Assembly (NCBI RefSeq): GCF_019320115.1
Contig: NC_089584.1
Coordinates: forward strand, 73,625,533 to 73,689,532
Direction: 5' to 3'
Length of the DNA stretch: 64,000 nucleotides
Source: Miscanthus floridulus
Taxonomy: Eukaryota > Streptophyta > Magnoliopsida > Poales > Poaceae
The translations under genes were made by a program, and so were the position numbers. Positions 22,081 to 31,899 of the stretch are shown piece after piece. The notes below the pieces were generated by a model. The model saw only the letters and a list, made by a program, of their open reading frames with translations, had not been told where the DNA came from and did no database searches. Positions within the stretch are counted from its first letter, which is position 1, and each line of letters starts with the position of its first letter.

Positions 22081-22560
22081 GTTACTCACGCCATTACTAT
22101 AGTAATACGTGCAGAATGCAAAACCTTGACCACTTCAATATACTAAAATACTTCCTCTTTTTCACTGTATTTGTTCATGGCATCGGGGGATAATTCAGTA
22201 TATCTGTCCATTGAAGAAATCAAAAGTATAGTTATTGTGATGTTTCACAGTCTACCCCCAATTAAATGCCTTGAAGGAGGAAGATTAGTTATAGCAGCTA
22301 TTTTAGTTGNNNNNNNNNNNNNNNNNNNNNNNNNNNNNNNNNNNNNNNNNNNNNNNNNNNNNNNNNNNNNNNNNNNNNNNNNNNNNNNNNNNNNNNNNNN
22401 NNNNNNNNNGATAATAATCTTTGCAGTTGGCATGATCTATGTAATAAAAATCATTGTAATATGATGATAGTTGGTATTTTCTCTTCTTCTAAAGAGATGT
22501 TATTTGACATATTGTCATTAGAATAATTTTTGTACTGAATATTGTGTCACAATTATGTAG
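22081..22560. other. Unassigned stretch with a 100-base assembly gap
   Basis: Bases 22310-22409 are N. Before the gap (22190-22309) an open plus-strand stretch reads like coding sequence (contains MFHSLPPIKCLEGG) but I do not recognise it and it does not match the expected continuation of UTP20. After the gap is AT-rich intron-like sequence leading to the splice acceptor of the lipase exon at 22561. The missing UTP20 exons and lipase 5' exons may be hidden by a larger gap or a misjoin than the 100 Ns imply. Confidence 0.6.
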
Positions 22561-25314
22561 GTTTCAAGGAGGTCAAAGAAGGTTGTTGTGGTAGCACAGT
22601 GTTAAGTGCTGCCGTATTCATTGCATATCACAATGCATGTCCAAATGCAATCGATTATATTTTCTGGGACGGCTTCCATCCTACCGAGAAGACCTACAAC
22701 ATTTGTAACACCCCGGGTGTTTGCCACCAGCTAAGCCGTGGGTTTGAGCCCAAACATGACAGATCAAGTGGTGTTGAAGATGTCAAAGTCAAATGTATGA
22801 AATTGAGCTCAACTTGAATTTGGATAAAACACCTTGTTTACATGATAACCCTTTTCAAGATATATGTGTGAGTGATGTTAATGAAACTTGTTTCATGTGT
22901 CTCACATCACGCTCTATCTATAGTGATCACTGGAAAAGTTTCATGACAGTTGGAATCAAAAAGTCACATGAAATGATAAGTTATAATCTTTCTTGGATTG
23001 CTTTATTAAGTGAATGGAATTCTAGATCGTCAACCAAACCTTGGGACCTTGCCCAAATGACTCTAATTGAACTCTACCACAAAAGTGAAGGGTTCGTGTT
23101 GAGCAGAGATCAAGAAAATGCATCAATCGGTCTAAAACTCAGATTTAAGCATTACCGCGATGCTACTTGACCTATGTTGACCCATTGCTTACGGTGCTTG
23201 CATGGAGTTACACCTTAAATAAAAGTTGAAGTTTAAGTTGAATAGAACCAAATTTGTTTGATGCTCAAGAGCTAATTCAGTTCCTAGCTAGGTCAAATGG
23301 AGCTCACAAGAATCAACAAACTGCTGTTTTGGACTTCGCAAATTTGGCTAAGTGTGGGAGCTGATTTCAGTTTCGTGTACCCCACTTTAGATCATTGTAT
23401 CTCTCCAACCAGGCCTAATCAGACTTTGACGCTTTAAGAAAAATTGAAGCTGGTATGTAGATCTACAATTTTTACTAATAGAGTTTTTTGCTAAATCATC
23501 GTGGTTTAGGAGTTAAAGAGGTACGAAATATGGGTCTCAGACGTATTTTTGAGGTAGTATTCATAAATTTGAATTTTGATTACTGTGGCCGACCAGCCCT
23601 AGACGCGCGCGCCGCGTGGCCTCCTATGCCTGCGCCGTCGCCACCTCGCAGCCAGGCGCATGAAAACCGAGCCGGAGCCCTGTTTTCTCCTGCTCTCTCC
23701 ATTCACTCTCTCCCTCTCCCTTCCCCTTCCCTCTCCTGCTCTCTCCAGCTGGCACAATGACGCCGCGAGCTCGAGCATGGCCGTCGAGCGGAGCTTCCAG
23801 CCGGCCGTCGCAGCTCCTACAGACGGGCTGCGCCCTTCCTTCGTGGGCGCGAGGCTAGGGCCAGCCACACCTCCTCTCCTCCTCCCCAGCTCCTTTCCCG
23901 AGCGCCCTCTCGCCGTCGTGGCCTCGCCGCGGAAGCCGCTGTCGCCGGTGCCGCCTGCTCACGCGGCTAGCAAGCCACAGGCCACCCCAGGCCAAGCGGC
24001 GGTCGTTAGGAGGCGCGCCGGGATCCGGGACAGCCGGAGCCAGCATTGGTCATCGCTTCGCCACCGTCGTGCCCTCCCCTGCCGTGCCGCTCCACCGCCG
24101 AGCCGTGGGCTCGCGTGGCCGGGTCAACTCGGGCCGCCTCGGGCCGTGCCGAGCTGTCCCCTGGGTGCGCACGACTCCCCTTATGCTCCACCACCACTCC
24201 ACCGCCGCCGAAAAGCCTCCTCCGGCCGGATTCGACGAAGTCCAGTGCATCCTCTGCTCCAAATCCCGTCAGGGACCACGTCTTAAAATTCGACTAAAGG
24301 GAAGGGCCTAAATGCGATGTCATTGACTCAAGTGAATAGTGCCTCGAGGGACCTATTTGTTGTAAATCGGGTGAAACTTTGGAAAATTCATAGTAAATCG
24401 TAGAAAATTCGTAAAATAGTAAATGAGGACTTTTTGGAATCCTTGTGAAATTATCTATGCACTAGATCTATAATATGTCAGGTTTTAGTTTAAAGTTTTA
24501 GCTGTAAAAATGGATTTGTGCAGTCAGGGTTTGAATGCTAGTCTTACTTGTTTTTTTTTATAATTGCAGTTGATGTGCTCAAATAAATGTGAAATTTTTG
24601 TGGAGTGCTACTAAGGTGATTGTTGTTGTCTGGTAAAAATTTCATGAGTTTAGGATTTATAGTTTAAGAGTTATAAAAATAGCAAATGCCCTGTTTTGAT
24701 TTGCTCCTATTCTGAATAGCTCTGCATGTTTGAATTAATTGGCTCAGTTAAGTTATGAATCATGATTTGATGACAATACATGAGTTTTAGTACTTTTCTT
24801 AAGCTTTCCAAAAAGTTAAATATCATGATTTTTGGCTAAGTAGATCTTGAGTTATACTTGCTTAAATCTCTGTGGCTGTTTCTGCCCAAACCCAGACAGG
24901 GTTTCCTTGTTCTTACTATAGGGCCTTCTTAGTAGTAGAATTACCTTTAGGTGTTTACAACAAAGTTGTTTAGAATTTGCTAAGATTTCTAAAGAGTCTA
25001 GAACCACATTTATTGGACATGTATAACTCCATTTATAGCTGTTTAAAGGGGCATGTCAGTTTCTGTCTATGTTTGGATAGAGATGCAATTATTGGATTAG
25101 TTGACCCTTCTAACTATAGAATCATCTTAATATGAGAATAAGAAAGTTGTAGGTAACTTCCTAAGATTTCAAAAAGTTATGTTTCATGTTTGTTGGAGGT
25201 CTAGAACTCCAGTTATGCTCTCTAATGATGCTATCTGTTTTCTATACCACTGCTGTTGGGCTAGATTTGCAGTTTTGCTTTTGCAATTATTTTCGTGGTG
25301 TAAATGATGTTTGC

Positions 25315-25587
25315 TGTAACGTCCCGCCTCTCCGAGGCTGGGCCCGCTTACATCTGGCAGCTTCTCTAGGATATAGACTGCCCTCACAGACCAACACAGG
25401 TCTTTTCTACGCACTTTGTCCTCACTCATGCGCACCCGGGAAGAACTTCCCGGTCGGTCACCCATCGCTCCAGGCCAAGCACGCTTAACCTCGGAGTTAT
25501 TTGCAGATGGGCTTCCGGAAAAAAAGTTGCAACTTATTGGTATGAGTATCCTATTAATCCTGTTAAGTCCTGAGCCAGGATGTTACA
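25315..25587 (-). repeat. Cassandra 3' LTR
   Basis: Minus-strand LTR beginning TGTAACATCC and ending GGGACGTTACA, with the 5S-like pol III box region at 25431-25518. Confidence 0.93.
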
Positions 25588-25791
25588 TCCTCACCTCCTT
25601 AAGAGATCGACGTCCTCGTCGATCAATCCCAAGCCAGGAGCGTCCTCTCTTGGCCACGTCTGTGTGTCCAGAGCCAGCGCATGTGCCATGCTGTGTGACC
25701 ACGCCGGATCCACACCAGCCATGCGCACCATGCCTGTGCAACTATGACACACGCGCACGTGAAACCGCGAGAGTCGGCTCTGATACCATTC

Positions 25792-26064
25792 TGTAACGTC
25801 CCGCCTCTCCGAGGCTGGGCCCGCTTACATCTGGCAGCTTCTCTAGGATATAGACTGCCCTCACAGACCAACACAGGTCTTTTCTACGCACTTTGTCCTC
25901 ACTCGTGCGCACCCGGGAAGAACTTCCCGGTCGGTCACCCATCGCTCCAGGCCAAGCACGCTTAACCTCGGAGTTATTTGCAGATGGGCTTCCGGAAAAG
26001 AAGTTGCAATTTATTGGTATGAGTATCCTATTAATCCTGTTAAGTCCTGTGCCGGGATGTTACA
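25792..26064 (-). repeat. Cassandra 5' LTR
   Basis: The same 273 bp as the other LTR with five visible substitutions. Its 5S-like segment is at 25908-25995 and would be the transcribed promoter copy. Confidence 0.93.
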
Positions 26065-28525
26065 TCTGCTATGGTTGTAGTGAATACAAAAGTTATAGCA
26101 AATTTCATAATCTTGCTTGTGTTCAAATTGTAAGACCATAGGCCTGATAGTTTAGGAGTTACATGACTTTTAAGTCTTCTATCAAGTTTTGATTTTATTG
26201 AGCAGATCTGAAAGATGCTAGTGTTTGATCTAGTTAGGATTTGAATGAGCTTTTGGTGATAATAACAAAGTTGTAGATAATTCATGTATCTAGATTCTGT
26301 TAAAATTTGGTGGTATTTGGCTAAGTAGTTTGTGAGTTATGCCTATTTAAAGTTGGGTTACAGAATTGATTACTCTCTGTCTTGTTTAGACCAGTTTCTA
26401 TAAATGGGTATATTTGACTTAGTTAACTTGAGAATCATGCTAAGATGATTAAATATGAATTGTCGAAAATTTCATAAGCTTTCCAGAATGTCTTCTTGCA
26501 AGTCATTTGGATTTGTGTAACTCCAGTTATAGCTAAATCTTGTAGCTGCTGTTTGCATGTCCAGAAATTGACAGATTCCAATTATAGTTGTTTGCTTGTA
26601 TATTGCTAAGTGTGGCTCATACCTTTGATGATGGTTGAGTTAGAGTACCTGAGATCTTGGGAAACTTGTGTCATGCTTGGTGTTATCATCTTCTTTGCTA
26701 TCATGGCATTATAAATTGCGATATTTAAAGTAAGCAATGTGAAGTGCTTGTGCATGTTAACGTAACCTTGTGCTTGTCTTACTTACTGCATGCGCTGCAT
26801 TATCTATTGCACTTCCATGTATTCATACACATGCATCTTGCATCTCATTTGGGTACGCTAGATGAACCACTTGAAGGATGTGATGTGGAGTCAAACCCGA
26901 AGACGGTGTTTGGTGGATCTATCCCGAAGATGGAAGGACTAAGCAAGTGCTAGGACCGGAGATGTCACCAAGTCGGTGCAAACTAACTAAACTGACTTGT
27001 GTCGGATCCTAGGCAAGCCCCGGAGCATTTTAAGTCTCCCAGTATTTTACAAATGATTACTTAAGTACTTATGATTGATGCATTAGGTTATAAGAATTGA
27101 ATGGAACCACTTGATGCATATAAATTCCTTGTCCAGATATTACACCTTTAACCGGTATAAGTCCAGGATCGAATATATGCTTAGCCATGCTTAGACCGGT
27201 AGAAGTCGGGTGATATCCTGTCACCTGCGAGATATAGGTGGATACCGGAGCACGGTTGGCTATATTTGCTATCGTGGAAAAGAACCATGGGGTAAAAGTA
27301 AATCGAGGCCGGGCGGAGTCTATGTGTAGGTTGACTCATGTGATTCCGTCTGTGTCGATTAAGGACCGTACCATTGTTGGCGCTTCTGACAAGATTGAAC
27401 GCATGCCTCTCACTTAGCTGGCCGGATAACTCGTTCCGACCGCGAAGCCGAGTAATTCAACTCAGGCCGGGAACCGTTCTGTTGTGCGCTCCTTCCGGGG
27501 AACGATTAGACTGAGCCAAGGGCAGGCTTGGCCTGAGCATCCTGGCATCTAGTGTTCTAGATTGTGCGATGCAGTACGGACCCGCAAAATGTGTACCTGA
27601 GTTGTACCAAAGGTGACCTAAGACTATCGTGGCTGGTAGATCTAGGTTTGTGTTAGGAATAAATTCCCAGCTGGTTGAAACACTTCGAATCGCCGTCTCT
27701 CTCCCGGATAGTGAGAAAACTTGGCTAGTCCCAACATCGTAGTAATTGGATTATGGAATGTGATGGTTCGGATAAACATGGAATTACTATACCTGCTATG
27801 GTTACTATTATATGCTCTAAAAGATATACCACATGTTTGGCACAGGATAGTTGCTAATCTAGATATGGATAGTTCTAATTAACTTGATGACAGAATTATA
27901 ATTGTATAATTGAGTTAATCGCTTTTTATGCAAAATGTTGTCAAGCTACCTCCACTTATAAAGCCTTGCCATACTCCTTGGAGTCAATTTATTTCTGGTT
28001 ATGACGGGTAAGTCTAGCTGAGTACATTCGAGTACTCAGGGTTTATCCCACCATTGTTGCAGGTAAGGTTTGACCTGCTGAGGATGGTGGCTAACCACCG
28101 GTGGGCTCGGTGACTCTATATTTCACTTCTCATCTACATGCTTTTGTCTGAGGACGTCACTTATGCTAGCAATGTATTTGGAACTCATATTAATGAAATC
28201 CTTTGAAAGCACTGTTGTTTTCACTAATCGGTTTTGAAATCCAAACTTGTATTATTATTTATGAATCTATTTGTAATATTTATTTCCGCTGCAACTCTGC
28301 GTATGTGATGTGTATTTGCTTAATCACGCGATCTTAGTTGTGATGTTGATTTACCGAGGTCCTGCGTGACACTCGGCGGACTACCCGGGTTTATATAAGT
28401 GAGAGTAAGCGTGTGTCAACGTGTAAGCGGGGACAGCCGTACTTGATCTTGTATAACTTGGGCGGTTCTGTCACAACATTGTAGTCGACAAGCTCATCCA
28501 ACAGAATAGGAAGTACCTAGCGTGA

Positions 28526-29254
28526 GGAAAAGGTCTTTGTATACGACTACTACAGAATTGTAATTGCACACTGTCAACATTGTTCTATAAATCATTATAT
28601 ATTAAAGAATGTTTGATGTCAGGTTTGACACTATTAAAACATTGTTCTCACTTGCGTATTTTCTCTATGATGTTTAAGCTTCCATGTCCTTTGGTGGTAG
28701 ATCCGTTTGGGTCTGGATCTAAACGTGCATTCTAACAGTAATATTGCCTTAGGCCCTGATGATAAATCCCCACCGTCACTTCCCCAGGTGCTGACCATTA
28801 ACCCTAGAATTTCTGCATGTACACCGACATGACTAACAACGCATCCATCCTGACACCACCAAGAGACGACCAATGATCACCGGACTAAGACTAACAAAAC
28901 CTAGCTACTGTGGACTGCACCACCACGGAGATTAGGCAGTATGCACTCTCAAGTGATCCTAGGGGAAAGTAGAGACGAGCAACACAATGGCAGATCGGCG
29001 GTCACCGGGCTAAGACTAACAACCATGGTTATTGTCGACTTCACCACCAAGGAGATTAGGCAGTATGCACCATGCCAGTAGAGGCGACAGATCAGTAGCT
29101 AGGGCGTGAAATCTATTCCCAGCGCCCTGAGCGAGCACTAGAGTCAAGACCGCCATAACACCTAATGGAGAGAAGGGTTCTCCAGGTGAGGAAAATTCGC
29201 CCTGCCACCACATCACCTCCAGATAGATTTGTTTACTGACTGAGGGCTTAGGTG
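28526..29254. other. Lipase 3' flank with a direct repeat
   Basis: 28526-28700 is AT-rich and may be the lipase 3' UTR. Two ~75-bp imperfect direct repeats follow: 28872-28945 and 28994-29069, sharing CTAAGACTAACAA and GGAGATTAGGCAGTATGCAC. No gene is recognised; the open frame at 28634-28873 (-) is not supported. Confidence 0.6.
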
Positions 29255-29683
29255 CATAGTTATTAGAAACAGGCCGAATCAGTGGTCTGACCAGAAAAAA
29301 TCGGAACCAGAACGACAGAACCCCAATCGTTCGATTCACTTAAAAGATTGATATACAATCAAACTAGCAATAGATCGAAGGAACCGCCATTTTTTTTCCT
29401 CAAAACCAATAAAAGCCACCCCCAATGAGTTGCTAACAAACCGAACGTGACGCGCTAAGCAGAGCAAGTCATGCGTGGGAAGTGAAATACACAAAAAAAA
29501 GGTAGGCCACCAAGTGCAAAGAAGAGTTCCCACCACTGAGCTACACAATCTTTTGTGTTTTGCATACATGTATTATTATTATTATTATTAAAGGCTTGAG
29601 CGGGTTGATTCAACGGTTTGAACCAATCAAACCGTAATTGAGATCTCAACAGTTTGATATCTAGTCCGGTTCTAATAACTATG
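29255..29683. mobile_element. hAT-type non-autonomous element, 429 bp
   Basis: Inverted ends CATAGTTATTAGAA and TTCTAATAACTATG are flanked by a perfect 8-bp duplication CTTAGGTG (29247-29254 and 29684-29691). A second inverted pair (AATCGTTCGATTC-like with CAACGGTTTGAACC) lies inside. An (ATT)n run is at 29571-29590. No transposase is encoded. Confidence 0.9.
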
Positions 29684-29852
29684 CTTAGGTGGCGGCAATG
29701 AGCAGAAACCAAATGGGGCAACAGGGTTGGACAGTGTCTAGGCTATATTTTCTCTAGCTCGGCAGCCATCTCTAGATTCAAACTAGCACTAAATCTATGT
29801 GCTAGTGACAAACATTTTGTTAGGCACTTTGGTGCATAAGTAACGATGGGGT

Positions 29853-31416
29853 TGAAAGGATCAAGATGCCCAAGAGGGGGGGTGAATTGGGCTAATTCTA
29901 AATTTTCTTGCAATAATCAAATCCTACGGATGGCCCAATTAACCCCTTGTGCCTAGAAAAGTGTTTCTATCAAATTAACGCACAAAAGACTTTCAACCTA
30001 TATTCCAAACTTACTCTAGCATGGCAATTCTATGAATGTAAAGACAAGTATTGAATTGCTCAAAGTAAATACTTAAAGTAAATGCTCAAAGTAAATGGAG
30101 AGAGGAACACGACGATGTTTTGCCGAGGTATCGGAGAGTCACCACTCCCCACTAGTCCTCGTTGGAGCACCCGCGCAAGGGTGTAGCTCTCCCTTGATCC
30201 GCGCAAGGATCAAGTGCTCTCTACGGGTTGATTCTTTGACACTCCGTCGCGGCGAATCACCCAAAGCCGCTCACAACTTGAGTTGGGTCACCCACAAGCT
30301 CCGCCGGGTGAACACCAAGCTCCCAATCACCATCAAGCCGTCTAGGTGATGGCGATCACCAAGAGTAACAAGCACGAACTCTCACTTGACCACGCGAAGC
30401 CTAATGAGAAGATGGATGCACACTTGTCTACTCTTGATTCACTAATGAGGTTTCACTCTTGGATTCTCAAATCACAAACACCTCACTAGGACCTTGCTCT
30501 TCTTGGAACTCATAAACGTGTTTCTCAACTGTTGGAATGAGCAAAAGTTGCTCCACACACGAGTGGAGCTTCTATTTATAAGGCAGCCTAAAAAACGAAC
30601 CGTTATAAGCTTCTGCGGGGTGACCGGACGCTCCGGTCGTATTGACCGGACGCTCCGGTCAGTTCAACCCGCAAACCAATAAAAATGTATTGACCGGACG
30701 CTGGCAGAGTCCGGTCAGCACTGACCGGACGTGTCCGGTCGCATGAAACCCTTACTGGACTCGACCGGACGCTGAACCCTCAGGGTCCGGTCAGCACTGA
30801 CCGGACGCGTCCGGTCATAGATTCCCTTCTCTAGAACCTTACTGGAGTCGACCAGACGCTGCCTTTCAGCGTCCGGTCACATGACCCCTTCAGCGTCCGG
30901 TCGCACCGAACGTAGATAGCTTATCAAATAAACTAACCAGACCCTGCGGCCAGCGTCCGGTCGCACCGGGGCCAGCGTCCGGTCAGTATTTGATCCTCCA
31001 TTCACTTCCAACTCTCGATCATATATGAATGAAGTTTGCTCCAAAGGATCTTAGGCATTCATAGGAGCTACCTAGAGCTAGTTTTAACAAGTGTGCACCA
31101 CACCTAACTCACTAGGCTCAACTAGGTCAAGCTACCCGTCCATACCCCCTTAATAGTACGGCCAAAGGAAAAACAAAGTCCTAAACTACTCTAAGTGTCT
31201 CTCCAACTCCAATCAACACTTAGAACTAGTCATCCTTAACCTTGTCGTCCATCCTTTGAAAACCGAAATGATTTTCATCGTAGGGGCACTTTGATTGCCC
31301 GATTGATCTCCATTACCATGACCTAACTTAATTGCATCTGCAAAACACACGTTAGTCATAGTAATCTTGTATTGTCATTAATCACTGAAACCCAACTAGG
31401 GGCCTAGATGCTTTCA
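29853..31416 (-). repeat. Sirevirus 3' LTR
   Basis: On the minus strand it starts TGAAAGCATCTAGGCC just after a purine tract (AAAAAGGGGGAGAT). A TATA-type box TTATAAATAG lies on the minus strand near 30574-30590. Bases 30615-30990 hold a dense series of GACCGGACGC / GCGTCCGGTC inverted words. Confidence 0.92.
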
Positions 31417-31899
31417 ATCTCCCCCTTTTTGGTGATTGATGACAATACCACCTCGAGTATGTGAAAGAGTGAGGTTTTTGACGGGCTTAGTTCATATAAG
31501 CTTTTGTCGATAAGAACAAAAGTGTTAGTCAAGCTTATATGACCCAAGCCAACATAGTGTACTCAAAGAATATGAATTAAGCATGAGTACAAGTAACAAA
31601 GCTCATTTGCATCGGAGTAAAACTACGGAAGCAAAGGCAAATGAGCATAACACAAGTGATATGACACATAAATAATGTAAAGTAGAGAGCACACATGTCA
31701 TATATCACAATCACATAGATATCACTGTCACATAGATATAATAATATGCATGAAAGTAATCACACGAATACATAAGTAAGTGTATCTCACAAATAAAACT
31801 CCAAATGTATATAATACTCTAATACTATATAACTAGCTCCCCCTAGATCACGCTCCCCCTGAGTCTGCATACTTGAACCCTCTTCCCCTTTGGTGTCAA
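31417..31899 (-). promoter_or_regulatory. Sirevirus polypurine tract(s)
   Basis: On the minus strand AAAAAGGGGGAGAT (31430-31417) abuts the 3' LTR. Two further AGGGGGAGC runs occur upstream at about 31838-31862. Multiple purine tracts before the 3' LTR are described for Sireviruses. The sequence between them is AT-rich and non-coding. Confidence 0.7.

Larger units (their letters stand above)
25315..26064 (-). mobile_element. Cassandra-type TRIM retrotransposon (5S rRNA-like LTRs)
   Basis: Two 273-bp LTRs (25315-25587 and 25792-26064) flank 204 bp. Read on the minus strand each LTR carries a 5S rRNA-like segment (25431-25518 and 25908-25995) with GTTAAGCGTGCTTGG, GATGGGTGACC and GGGAAGTTCTTCCCGGG, matching the pol III promoter region of plant 5S genes. 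The primer-binding site TGGTATCAGAGCC (minus, 25788-25776), complementary to initiator tRNA-Met, sits 3 nt inside the 5' LTR. A purine tract (AAGGAGGTGAGGA) abuts the other LTR. Flanks TTTGC/TCTGC are a near-match duplication. By eye the LTRs differ at 5 positions. There is no coding capacity, as usual for this family. Confidence 0.95.
22704..28475. mobile_element. Large solo LTR-like element (~5.0 kb without the nested insertion)
   Basis: It starts TGTAACACCCC and ends GGTTCTGTCACA (TG...CA), with a perfect 5-bp duplication ACATT at 22699-22703 and 28476-28480, the hallmark of LTR-retrotransposon integration. The interior encodes no Gag or Pol. There is a CpG-rich island at about 23580-24290 and AT-rich flanks. 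Net of the Cassandra insertion and its duplication the length is about 5.0 kb, which is large but compatible with solo LTRs of LARD-type (Sukkula-like) gypsy elements. The alternative is a non-coding element of another class. Strand is unknown. Confidence 0.75.
22561..28525 (+). pseudogene. GDSL esterase/lipase, last exon only, split by an LTR-type insertion
   Basis: After a TTATGTAG acceptor, 22561-22703 reads GFKEVKEGCCGS through FWDGFHPTEKTYNI. FWDGFHPTEK is the block V motif of plant GDSL lipases, with the catalytic Asp and His (D-x-x-H) both present. The frame then runs into an insertion at 22704 and ends at a stop outside the motif. At 28481 the sequence resumes as VVDKLIQQNRKYLA with a TGA at 28523-28525, the normal GDSL C-terminus. 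Removing 22704-28480 joins the two parts in frame. Upstream exons with the GDS nucleophile block are not in the window. These enzymes hydrolyse acyl esters and are usually secreted. The copy is almost certainly non-functional. Confidence 0.85.

Noticed and set aside
23660..24286. Plus-strand open frame of 208 codons in the large LTR
   Set aside because: GC-rich composition artefact with competing open frames on both strands; no domain or splice context.
25315..26064. True 5S rRNA genes
   Set aside because: The 5S-like segments are partial, sit inside LTRs and have the primer site and purine tract of Cassandra beside them.
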